A DNA stretch of 64,000 nucleotides from Leptidea sinapis. Lineage: Eukaryota > Arthropoda > Insecta > Lepidoptera > Pieridae. The stretch is from contig NC_066269.1 in assembly GCF_905404315.1 (NCBI RefSeq), positions 1,860,001 through 1,924,000 on the forward strand, in the 5' to 3' direction. Under the pieces are notes generated by a model that ran no database searches, had not been told where the DNA came from, and was given only the letters and a program-made list of their open reading frames with translations. Position numbers and translations under genes: made by a program. This document shows, one piece after another, positions 22,091-34,500 of the stretch. Each line of letters opens with the position of its first letter. The first letter of the stretch is position 1.

Positions 22091-23925
22091 TTATTTATTT
22101 CCCTTTTTTGTTTTTTTCTTCCTTCCTTTTTCTTGTTGCTTCTTTAGATCTTTTTTCTGTACCTAAAAACAAATTACAATTATATTTATTTTTATTAATA
22201 TGTTATAATTTGGTTTTGTTTTAATTAATTTATTGATGATTATATAGTATAAAGGCAAATGGACAAAAGATACGTAATAATATTTCATATTAAGTAGGAG
22301 CAGTATTACAAAACTGATTGATTTTCAGTGGGTAGGAGTTCCTCGTGTTGGCTGCAAGCCATTGGCCACACAATCCCTTTCGTACAGGACCGAACCAGTA
22401 TACCGTTACTATATTGTTAATTTTTTTTTTATTTAAATTGAAAATAATTTGCTGACAAGTTTAACAATGTTTATTGTAAGTAGAAACATAGACTCTCACA
22501 GTGATGCCCCCAGTTTGATCCTAACCCACCACAAGTTTTACAGTTTTTGAATTCATATTTATGTTTATATGAAGCTTTACAAAGCTAGCAACTCTCTTGT
22601 GATTACTCTGGTGTCAATGGAGGCTGTTATTATTACATACCATCAGACTAACCATATAATATACAATCATTTCACATAAAAAAACACCGATTACTATGCA
22701 TTGATGATCAACAGACAATTCATTATATTGACATAAAGATTTTGTTTGGACCGACCACCACCACACTATTAAAATTTTATTTAGAAAAGCAGTTCAGTTT
22801 CTTGCACCTGTTTTTCCCAGGTTGGAGGCATTCAAATGGGTAGAGGGAGAATTTCATATCCTATTTTGAATAATTTGAATTTGAATTAATTTGTGTTTTA
22901 AACACAAAAGACAAAATTTTTTAATGTCTGCCCCTCTGTTGCTCATTGCTATGCCTAACAAGGTGCATGTGATAATTTACAACTTAATTTTTAAATGATA
23001 ATAATAAGTAAGTGATATTATGAGGACATAGTTCCTGAAAAACGTTCCAAACCGCAAACATCACATTTTAAGGAATTCATGTTTAAAGTTTAATAAATAT
23101 TAGTGTATTCCATACATGTGGTTTAGGCTACTATGTATGTCATTACAGAGTGACAGTAGGACGGCTATTTTTTGTCAGTCCGTTAATTTGTATCATGTGA
23201 CCAGTTTAGTGTTCTTTACTCAATTTCAACATGATTGTGGCTTGGAACGTTTTTCTAGAATTACATCCAATTATGTTATAGAAAAAGACTTTCTAGTGCA
23301 ATCTGACATTATAATAGTTCTATACCTTTCCATAGTTGCTCAAAAAATGTCCAACATCATTTTGAGCCCCTTTTTTCTTTTTTCCTGTTGTTTGAAGAAT
23401 GCTTTTTGATTTCATAAGTTGTCTTTCTTCAATGTCCTTTTGTTTCTCCTGTTTCCTTTTAGCCATGAGTTCCTTATAATTAAGGTATGGCTTTTTTGGT
23501 GGTTTTGCACCTGATAACAAATTTCCTTAATCTAAAGTATAAGTATTTTGTAGTAGTGTTAAGTTTTTAAGCTTTTTATATATCAAGTACAAAAATCAAT
23601 AACTTCAATTAATGCAAAAATTTATATGTATCTAATTTAATTACTATAAATATAATGAATTAACATACCTACCTAAACTTATAGCTAAGGCAATTTTTGC
23701 TTCCTCTTTTTTATTTGAATCAAATCCCGACATGCCAAATTTGACTATTTCATGTCTAATTTTCTTTAATTCAATGTCCTTTTTGGGCGCCACTTGATTA
23801 TTTAATTCCTTTTTACTTTCATCGATAGGCTTCTTTTTAGGCTTATGTGATACAAATTTCACAACTTGAAAATTAGATTCTGCATTTTTAACAGCCAACG
23901 CTGCTTTTGTAAGAACTACGGACAT
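22091..23925 (-). CDS. C1orf131-like protein (DUF4602), three exons
   Basis: Exons are 23925-23673, 23510-23326 and 22162-22091 (510 nt, 169 codons plus stop, all in phase). Splice sites: donor GTAGGT after 23673, acceptor ATCAG before 23510, donor GTATAG after 23326, acceptor TTTTTAG before 22162. The joined protein has the family's core, 'VKFGMSGFD' then 'AISLGAKPPKKPYLNYKEL' across the first junction, followed by a Lys-rich tail. In vertebrates the family is linked to small-subunit ribosome biogenesis in the nucleolus; here that role is inferred from family membership. The N-terminal part, variable in the family, is short. The tail exon is the least certain because it is short and Lys-rich, but the phase and acceptor fit. 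The start is the first ATG. Confidence 0.82.
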
Positions 23926-24312
23926 TATGAATCTTGGATATTTTTTTTAGTTTTTACAGCAGTATTAAAAACACTTAATGTTTTCCAACATTAAATAATA
24001 AACATGACCCAACCTAACCAATTTAAATTTTAAACCATGATACCAATTACCAAAGAGTATACTAATATTAAATAGGACATGATACTTAAAATAAAGTTTA
24101 AACTTTAAATTCTCTTTGATAATACCCAAAGAGAATTTAAACACTACATTCAAATACTACGTAGAGGCGGGACTGTCTACAAGTCCGTTCACAATTATTT
24201 TACCTCTGACAGAAGTCATAATGTCTTTTCTTTATGTTGGTGTTTCTGTCGAGTCGTTTTGTGAAGTTCCTATCGTTTTTCCTTTAATATTTGTGATATT
24301 TCATCTGTTAAC

Positions 24313-25276
24313 ATGCCGAAAAGAATTCAAGGTAGCGGAAGAAATATTGTATTCTCGGTGCATAATTTTTGTGAAAGAGAAAACCAAAATAATGCTCCCT
24401 TAATTCCATTTGCAAAGGTTCGTCAACGAATGGCTGCTGTGAAAGATATGTAAATTAGGGTTACCCATCTATAATGTTTTTCCCAATTTTACGGGAAACT
24501 TGATATTCTAAAGAAAGATCCTCATGGAAAGGCTTGACACTGTAGCGCAGGTACGAGGTACAAGGTACATGGAGGAGCAAGAAGGTGTCCTAAAAATGAT
24601 TTTACTGGCGTGCGATGAATAATTGTTAATGGAGGTGATGAAATGGGATTTATACCACCTGCTTTATTAATATTTAAATCCCAGTCGAAATTGGGTGACT
24701 AACACGATGACATGAATAAAACAAAGTTTATGAAATGGCTTCAGGAAAAACTAATTCCTAACTTGCCAACTTATAATTTAGGTGTTATGGAATATGCCCC
24801 TAATCACACGGTAAAGCTAAACAAAGTACCGATATTAAGCTCAAAAGCAAAGAAAGCAGAAATGCAAAACTGGATAACAGATGAGGGGTTATCTTATCTG
24901 CCTACCATGGTAAAACCTCCACTATATGAAATTATTAAAGAGCATAAAGAAGCTCCAATATATGAAGCCGATCAAATGCTTCAAGCTCATGGCCACAAGG
25001 TGGTGAGTTTACCGCCATACCACTGCGAGCTACACGCAATTGAATCTCTTTAAAAGTGGAGTCTCGTTAAAAGTAGCTATTGAAAATGTAGGGCAAGAAA
25101 CAAACAACACTGTAAATTTATCTGAAAATTATTTTCTGTCTATCATCATAAACATAATAGAATTGAATCATGAATCTGATACAGAATCTGAAAACTGTTA
25201 CGATGATTCATCTGATTGTGATTATCCATCACCGGCAATCCACATGGATTATGCTTATTCAAAATTTATAGTTTAA
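24313..25276 (+). pseudogene. Decayed IS630/Tc1-like DDE transposase
   Basis: The start at 24313 reads MPKRIQGSGRNIVFSV..., a typical N-terminal start of a DDE transposase group common in insect genomes. After a gap of broken frames, 24712-25053 gives 'KWLQEKLIPNLP', then 'GVMEYAPNHT' where a 'MDNAPYH' motif is expected, and later 'GHKVVSLPPYHCELHAIESL' (expected 'NAIE'). The Asp of the first of these motifs is Glu or Tyr here. The frame then shifts and ends by 25276 with an acidic Asp/Glu/Ser tail. It is non-functional. The superfamily label is from memory of the motif pattern. Confidence 0.65.
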
Positions 25277-25970
25277 TTATTATTAAAAAAATGATATTAA
25301 TAATAATATATATCACACTGATGTAATTACAATTGAAAATTTATCTTTACATTATCAGCAAAAATTATAGTAAGCAAATTTATGTACAACCGATGATTCC
25401 ACATATAGATTAAATTCATGTGTTCGTCTGTCCCGATAACAAAAGATCTAATTACAAACTTAACGTTCAAATATATCATTATATTGTAAAAAAAATATCA
25501 GCATTACCGTAAAATTTAACAAGTTGTATAAGGGAGTCATAGAAACCAAATATGGCAACATTACGCTCAGGTTAGCGGACCTAACAGCTAGAGGTTAAAA
25601 TAACTGTGAACGCACTGTAAATAGTAAAAATTGAAGTTTAGTTTAGTATAAAACGTGCAGTCATTTGACATAAGTTTGAAATAGCAGTAATTACAGTAAT
25701 GCGATTGGCGACGAAATACACTCTGGCTAAGTTTAAAAGCGATCAGTTGCTTTTAAAACGTAGTGGATTTCGGCTATCTCCGTTTTTACAAGATTATCAT
25801 ATTCGACTACGACAATTACTTCATAGATAATACACTATATACTAGAGATAGATGTGTAACTCATGTTTTTATTTTGTAAAATCAGTGTACTCAGGCCAAG
25901 AGATGGCGCTGCGTTATTTTTACGCTCTTAGCGTACCGTCGGTAGATGGCGCTAATTATGTTTATAGTTT
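25277..25970. other. Intergenic, nothing recognised
   Basis: No gene seen. The words 'agatggcgct' occur twice (about 25902 and 25943). Confidence 0.4.
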
Positions 25971-25984
25971 TTACTTTTTACTAT

Positions 25985-27330
25985 TGTTGTAGACCATATT
26001 GAATGCACTTTGCATCACATATTGAATGTCAGACAGCACGGGGCGGAGAAGGTTCCGTGCGGCGCGCGTCTGAGTGACCACGTTCTTCACATGGGGCCGC
26101 ATCGAGAGGGACCTGTCGATGGTCACACCAAGGTATTTAGCCTTCGGTGACCATTCGATGGTCTCGCCCATGAGTGACACCGGGGGCGACAATAAGCGCG
26201 CCCGCCCGATGGAAATCGCCTGAGTCTTCGCCACGTTGACCTTGAGTCTCCAGTCCTTCAGCCAGGTGGGAAGCGAGTCTTGTGCTCGTTGCATCTTCAG
26301 CGCTGCATGCGGGGCATTCAGCGAGGTGGTAATGAACGCCGCGTCGTCGGCATACAGCGCTAAAATGGCGCCGTCGGCGACTGGGATGTCGTCCTTGTAT
26401 CTGCTATAGCATACGGGCGACAGGCAGCTTCCCTGGGACACACCGGCTCGGATGGGACGCTGCGTGGACAGAGCGTCTTCAACCGCCACTTGAAAACGTC
26501 TGTCTTCCAAAAAGGTGGCCACAGTCTTAACTACTCGACGGGGAGTAGTAGACGTGGACAGCTTGTACACGAGGCCGGCATGCCACACGCGATCGAACGC
26601 CTTCTCCATATCGAGGAATACTGCGACAGACTGCTCTCGCTTGTTGTAGGCGGTAGCGAGGTGGTGCAGTACCCTCGTCACTTGTAAAGTGGTGAAGTGT
26701 TCGGCACGGAAACCGAACTGTTCGTCGCGTGGCTGAAGATGAGGCGTGATGTGCAGTAACAGTAGTTTCTCGAAGACTTTCGAGGTGGTAGACAGAAGAG
26801 TGATGGGACGGTAACTCCCAGGCAACATGATGTTCTTGCCTTGCTTGGGAATCAGGATGACTCGGCCGAGCTTCCACGACGATGGGAATGCCCGGTACGG
26901 AGGATTCCGTTGAAGAGCCGCGTCAGCGTCGCGATTGCTCGCGGAGGTAGGTGACGCAGGGCTTCGTTGGTGACTCGATCGGGGCCGGGGGCTTTGCGCA
27001 GTCTAGTTCGTTGAATCATCCTTTGGACTAGTCCGGGGGAGAACACGACGGGATCTTCTGTCGGCGCTATCGGCGACTCGAAGTAATTCTTCACATGTCG
27101 CTCGATGGTCTCTACGTGCTGCACATCTGCGGTTGGGTTGGGTGTAAACTGCGTCTCCACGTGGTCCGCAAATATCTCCGCACGACCCTCAACTCGGTAA
27201 CATGGGGTTCCGTCACTGGCCATGTATTCGGCGAAGATTCGCCAGTCCTGACGATGTTTCGGAGAAGGCAGCGATGTCGTCATCGGGGTTGTCGTCAGCG
27301 CCAAGAGGACTGCTTGGTAGTCGGAGATGA
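25985..27330 (-). pseudogene. Jockey-type LINE reverse transcriptase fragment
   Basis: Two minus-strand frames (27304-26852, then 26828-25971) are parts of one reverse transcriptase, separated by a frame change near 26870. The first holds 'KAPGPDRVTNEAL', and the second 'GSYRPITLLSTTSKVFEKLL', 'VAVFLDMEKAFDRVWHAGL', 'GVSQGSCLSPVCY', the catalytic 'LYADDAAF' and 'KYLGVTIDRSL'. The RT core is well preserved. The endonuclease upstream and the 3' end are missing, and the GC content is clearly higher than that of the surroundings. The Jockey clade is suggested by the motif wording. Confidence 0.85.
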
Positions 27331-28525
27331 GGTGGTCATCAAGTCAATAGTAATAATTACAACACAATAGGCAAGTCTTTAATAAGTAAGTTAAGTGAGT
27401 ATTTTGCTATCACTAGCTCCATCTATCCATCTTTCATGTATGTTAAATTATCGCCATCGTGGCAGCACTTTCAATGCAAATTTTTTCATGTGCCAATGCC
27501 AAGTTGCACCCCCCTGAATTACTTGACGACATTACGACGTTACGGCTGGACGTGACTCAAATATCCGGATAGCAAATAAAAGATTCGACTACGGACTAAG
27601 TATCGTTAATTTGCTCAGTTGCTGACGCTAAGCTAGCAGTATCACGATGATTTAGTCGATATTTTCATTCATCGTGCGAGCTTCGAATAAATAATAGTGA
27701 ATTTTTTAAAACATACATAATATTTACATTCACTTCCATTGTGGAAAGTAACTACTGAGCCAATTTGGATGATTTTATGCCTGTTCACCTTCAGCAGCTC
27801 ACAAATGGTTGGTTAAATTTTACTGATTAGGTACCAGCATACTTTAACTCGTCTTTATACATCAAAAGTAAAGTAAGTGCAAAGCGGATATAAATACTAC
27901 GTATATAATGAAATTAAGTTTAGTATGAAACGAGTAGTGAGATTTCATAAAAACTGTATTATGTTGCCACTCCTAATATGGTCAATGGTGACATATATAG
28001 GTATTATATGAATTAGGGATGTAACGATTCTATGCAGTTTTACAATGGGCACTTAAATATATGAGATCCTCATTTCCTGCTGCTTGATAATATACAGATA
28101 AATTAATGACATGTTTTATATTTTAAAATCTAGAAGGAAAACAATATCGACTTGACATTTTGGTTCATCATTCATCATTGTTGCGGTGCATTTTTTGACA
28201 AATTGACAATGTTTTGATCCAGAGTTAAGACTTCAGGAACATTCAACATTGGAAAAATTAATTTTTTTTAGCAATTCAAATATTAATGAACCTGCGGCTT
28301 TTCTAAAAATAAAGTAGCTCTAACCAATAATAATACACCTAAATTAGCAAGACAGATTGAAACATTTTGAACAGATTCTCACATCACAAATCTGTATGTA
28401 TCAGTATCTATTCAAATTTCGAGGTAATTCAGTATTGTGAATTCATTCCGAAAATTAGTTCGGATCCTAAATATAAAAGCTTTACATAAAACCGGCAAAA
28501 TAGTAGCAGACATAACATATTTAAT
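27331..28525. other. Intergenic region upstream of the SMYD3-like gene
   Basis: AT-rich and without recognised genes. It would hold the promoter of the methyltransferase gene, but I cannot point to a specific element. Confidence 0.4.
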
Positions 28526-31500
28526 ATGAGGCAAAAGTTTATTAGTCCCAATAGTTCTGTTAAAACAGGCGAACTAATATTAAGGGAGGATCCATTTGTA
28601 TATGTTTTGAGTTCAAAAGAATGTGGAACTAGGTGTGATAACTGTCTCAAGAAGTAAGTACTGATTATGTAATAGTTCACATCTTTCTCGATTTTTTTTT
28701 AACATGAATCAAACATAATTATGTTTAAAAGTTCAGTTTAAATGTGAGCATTTTATGAATGAACTCATAAAATTGATTTAAAAAGATGTATAACTTTACA
28801 TTACCAAAACAAGCAGAATTCTAGATGTCAGGATTGAACAGGCACCACAAGTGTCACCTCTTCACAAGCAAGACACATGATCAAGCCATTACTTTGATCT
28901 CTCATATATTAGGGTCCTGTCAGTCTTCTCTCAATAACGTTTAAACTACTAGGAATTTTGTTTCATAAACATTTGGCTCCAGTTATAGCAGAAAATAAAT
29001 TATTTACACACCAATAGATAAGTAATACTTACCAAATAACTCTTCCCACTAGTATTTATTTAAAATATTGGCAAATGTAAGAAAATTATTTTTTTCTTTC
29101 TATCAACATTGTATTAAAATATTTTTGTGAACCTATATTATACATGAGCTTGATTCTCATATAAAATATTATTGTGCAGTATACAATAATTTTACATATT
29201 TCAGATGCAAAGTGCTCAAATGCTCAGAATGTCAATTTGTGTATTATTGCGACAAATCATGCCAAAGAGATGCTTGGACGGATCATAAGGTCTGATCACC
29301 TTCTATTATGTAATATGAAAGGTATATACAGGGAAAAGTAATTAACAGATAGTGGTATTATTTATCCACCAAGATTCTAACAATTATGTTACAAGTTATA
29401 ACTCAAGTTTACTTAACAGCCGAAAGATGTCGAGAAAGGCCTCAATTTTGATTACTAATAATTGTAAAATAGAGGCTTATGATCATTTTTCTATAAGCTT
29501 CTTCTATTTTCAGCCTGTTAGCTCTTTGAATTCCTGTGCAGGTTGTCCATGTTCATGTAATTCTGCTACAGCCACCATCCCTGATTCCCTCTATTTTACC
29601 CTCAATGATCCTCCTAATATAAAATTCTGGATTGGAGCTTTTTTTTTCATTACGGTTTTGAAAATTCCCATTATTTTTTTCATTCTTCTAAGCACTTCTT
29701 CATTCATTACCTTGCCTGTGGTGAAACTAAGCATGTGTCTATACAACCACATTACAAAAGCACTAAGTTAATAAAATGGTGTTCTGGTTCGACATCCATC
29801 CCTCCACATAGTGCATCAATATAGATAGAATGTAATATTTCAGCAGACAAAGCTTTACTTTAATTTTTCTGTTGATAAAGAGTTTGTTCATTTTAATAAA
29901 TGTACTCTAGCCATTTCAAATTGTATGCATATTTCTTTTTCCAGATTCCAATTTTAATTTAGTGGAATCTCTTTTGAATGATAATTTTCCATTAACTTGT
30001 ACCATATAAGTTTTTGTGTCAAATTTTTTGACCACCATAGCTTTCGCTTAAGATTTATTTAGATATATTGTGCTGCTTTTTCATTATGATGTTCTAGTGG
30101 ATTCTGCAGAGTGCAGATCTTCCCTAGAGTGTGCAAGCATTGCAGTGTCATCTGCATATTGTAGGTCATTTATAACATTACAATTTATTTTGATACCTGT
30201 TTCCATTCCATCAAAGGGTTCCTAAAAAAAAATCTCTGAGTAAAGATTAAAGAGAAATGGTTACAAAATGATTCCAAACAAAGTGGCTACAAATCAATAA
30301 ATGGTTTCAATATAATTTACTTACTATAAATACCTTAAAAACAAACTACATTATATTTAAATCCAAAAATAAAAAAATACTAACTATCAACCTCTTAAGA
30401 TAAATAATGTAGAAATAAAAAGGAGTGATAAGGAAAAATATCTAGGACTCATTCTTGATTGTAACCTTACTTGGAAACCACATATTGACAAAGTCAGAAA
30501 CAAGCTTGCCTCTCTCACTGGACTATTACGGAGTATAAGACGATGTCTTCCACAAAAAGTGTGTTACCTTATCTATAACACACTTGTTAAGCCCCACATT
30601 GATTATATGGTAGAACTCTGGGGCTCGGCAGCTAAAACCAATATAAATATAGTGCAAAGCGCCCAAAATAAATTGATAAAGGTACTATTTAATTATAATT
30701 ATTTAACGCCAACTGAAAAACTTTACAAAAAAATAAAATTACTTTATGTTACTCAAACATATATTTATAATACTTGTTTATTAGTAAGAAAAGTTTTAAC
30801 GAAAAATATACATACACAAATAAGTTACACTAAAAAAGTACAAGTTCAAAAAAATATTATAAGAAATGCAAATAATTTAATATGTCGAGCACCAAGAACT
30901 AATTACGGTAAGAAAAATATTATGTACGAAGGCGTACAATTATATAATAAGCTCCCCAGTGACATAAAAAATACACAATCTTTACAAACCTATAAAAAAC
31001 TTCTGAAACATTACATATTGAACAATTATCAAAATAATAAATAATAATCCTATATTCCACTATATTAGATGTAAACCTACATATATTATTAATTAATATG
31101 TGTACAATACTATAATACTAATAACAACATTATAATTTAATACTAATAACATACGCAACTATAAAAATAAATTCAAAACTTACCGAAACATACATATATA
31201 TTTACTATACATATCTACTTTAAATGCTTTAATTAACATAAAATACATACACGTAATTAGTGTCATTCAAAAAAATATATATATATAAAAAAATTATATC
31301 AAACTATCCTTACCCTGACGTGCCATGCCGTATCTAGTAGCTCTTAATGCATGTGTAGATCATAATGTTTACGCAGTTTTTTCATTTCTACCCACTTTGT
31401 TTTGTATAGACTCGCAGTACTACGAATAAGGTACCTAATGTTTATATTGTTTTCTCATGTAAGTGAATATGTTCTGTTCTTAATGAGAATAAAGGTCTTT

Positions 31501-34500
31501 AACCATTCTTTGACCTACACCCTTTGAAATTTTCAGATCTGCGGAACACTTTAACACTTGTTCTTACTTTGATATGAGCTGATTGCCTCCAATAGAGGTT
31601 TTGCAATAGCTTATTGTTTTTGCCATACAGGTCTACACAGTTCAGAATGTTCATTAGCTGTTTGTAGCCTTACATTATGAAATGCCTTTTCAAAGTCAAT
31701 GAAACATATGTTTAATGTGGGTATACAAACTATTCTGAACATTTCTGGACATAAACTGTAAGTTACAAGTGTTTCTCTGGTTCAAAGGTCGTGTCTGAAA
31801 CCAAACTGTGTTTCTTCAATGTTCCTATGTAATGTTTTATAAATTCTATTGTATAATATCTTCAGGAGTATCATGAACGCGTGACTTATTCACACATAGT
31901 TTAGCATTAGCTTTATGGGTAGACAAAGAAAGCTTGATTTTAAACCAGTTTTCAGGTGTATTCCCAGTCCCATACACCTTGTCATAGTTCATGTCATTTA
32001 CCAACTCAAGCATTTCTGCATACACCCCATCAGGCTCAGCAGCTTTTCCATTATCCATGGAGTCTATAGCCTTTACTAATTCCGATTTTAATATGGAAGG
32101 CCCATCTAATATCTCATCAGTGCTGTCCCTCTGCAAGATGGGTTTATTATCATCTCTGCACAAATTCAATATGTATCTTTCCCAAGTTTTGTATTGTTCC
32201 TCATGACATCAATGACCTCATGTTCTTATCCATCGTTCTTATCCATTGTTTCCTGCTTGTTTTTATAAACTCTTTTACCTTTTTGTACAAGTTAAAGTAA
32301 TCATGTATTTTCTCTAGCAACTCTATTTCTGTGCATTTTCCTTCCAACTATTCATCCCCGCTTGTTCTAACCTGCACTTTAATTTTGGTGTTCAGTTTAG
32401 AGTATTTAACCTGGTCTACGTTCTTGCAATGGCTTTTATCGTTTATGAAGCCCAATGTTGCTTCTGATATCCATCTTTTACTTCTTTTCTTGTAGCCCAA
32501 GTTCATCTTTGCTATTTTGACCCTTGGTTCTTTGAACAGAAACCAAGTCCCCTCCGAGTTCTGTTTCTGAATTTCGGCGTCATTACTAAGCGCGTGGTTT
32601 AGTTATTTCACTGTTTTCAGTTTGACGCTGAGATTGTTCAACTTTGTAATGTCAATCTGTTTCAATTTCCCAAAACTGGTAACTAAAAACCAGTGTCTGA
32701 GGTAACATCAGTGCTGAAATAAGGTTTAACATTCACAGTTTCTGAAGTATGAAGCAATAATAACGTAGTTTTAATTTGGTTTTAAAAAATGGTTGGGCAT
32801 TGGACAGGTCCATGTATACAAAAAACACAACTGAATAAAATTGTAATAATGGGTCACCACTATCGTTTCCCAAGTCCAAACTTACCGTCTCATTTTTCTT
32901 GCACTTCCTTTTCCCCATTTTGCGTTTAAATAACTATTAATTTTTTCTTGGGATTTTATGTCATCACCTATCGACCATCTTATTTCGCTGAGATCTAAGA
33001 TCTATCTATTTCCAATCATGTTATCTCCAACATAGCATTTTCTACTTAACCCTTTCTGATAAGGCTTCTTATATTCCACGTAGCTACCACTTAAGTTCCT
33101 ATTCTTCTGTCTTCTATCCAGTCGTAATCTGTCTATTGAATTGTCTTCACGACTAAAAAACTTCACATCAATGGATCCGGTACGTAATTGACGACGTTGG
33201 CTCAGATTACATAGCTGTCTTTTATGTGTAATTTGTGCCGTTCATATTAAGAGAGAAATGATTTATCTTGGGGCATTATTTTATGCAGTTGAACCCCTAG
33301 CCCTTCTGCACTTATGGAACTTTAACAGGGAATTTAGTCCCCAAGGCTGCCAAAAGTCTGTTACAGCCAGACTCCTGGCAAAGGTTAGGTTATACCGCCA
33401 AAAAATCTGTCGCCAGAGCCCCGTCCGTAGTATAGCACTGTGAGTGCTGTACGGGATTCCGCCGTCACCTGACGCATACAGTTGGGGTTGACAATTGGGC
33501 CGCATAAGATGGTAAATTCCGTTCTCCCTAAACACCCCTAAGTAAAGTAGTCATTAGCATTAAAATTATTTCATTATGTACAAATTTAATGAAATGTTTG
33601 ATTTCCTCAAGTAATGTGAGTTTACATTTTCTAGTGGGAATGTGCAAACTTAAAAAGAGTGGCGCCTAAGATTATACCTGATGGTGCACGGATGTTGGCA
33701 AAAATTATTAACAAGCTGAGTCGCGGAAATGGAAATTCTTTTAAATCTTACTATTCCAATTCTTCCTACAGAATGTGGAAAGATCTAATGTCTCGTAAGT
33801 CAATCTATAAGTTATATAATTTTATAATCTTGAATATTGGTTTAGTTGCGGATATCATGTCAGCACTTCCCATCACGTGGGGCTCTTTCCCCTCTTCTAT
33901 ATAAAAAAAAAATTGGGTGAACTTATGGTTAGTGATCACATAACCATCCATACCGTCTTGCAAAACCAGAGGAATCACAGAAGTGCTGCCGGTGTGTTAC
34001 TTATGAAGTGTGTATTATTTAGAGGTTCCCATGACATATTGGCCTGAATTCACCACACAAGGAAACGCATTTCATAATGTGAATACATGTGGATTACCAT
34101 ACATCCATGGTATGTGATGTACGATAGGAATTCAAGTTCTATTATTCGCAACTAGGCGTTTACTGTGTAACCTATTTTGCGTATTGGCGTGGGCGGCTAA
34201 TCCTACCATCCCAAGACAAGGTAATCAATCCTCTGATACCACCCATTACCTTAGGGAATTCCCGGTGACCCTAACTACCGACCCTGAGTTCAAACTTAGC
34301 GCAATCTTTGATTTGGTTATAATATAGTCATTTGACAGCTGAGATTATGCTGAGCTTAAGGTAACACACCCCAATAGAAAGCTCAAGTGCGCGGTTGGTT
34401 ATACACAGTACATTGTCGATTATTATTACACAAACGTTTACAACAGAAAGTATACTAAATTATAACAGTATTCTAACTTATTTTATTATTGGTTATATTG

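Noticed and set aside
26527..26877. 116-codon frame overlapping the Jockey RT
   Set aside because: It is an alternate frame of the GC-rich reverse transcriptase and shows no motifs of its own.
29352..29771. 139-codon plus-strand frame in SMYD3 intron 2
   Set aside because: It is antisense to the decayed RTE reverse transcriptase, which explains the sequence better.
33281..33535. 84-codon minus-strand frame as a gene
   Set aside because: No family motif, start context or neighbouring exon; it lies in an intron full of transposon debris.
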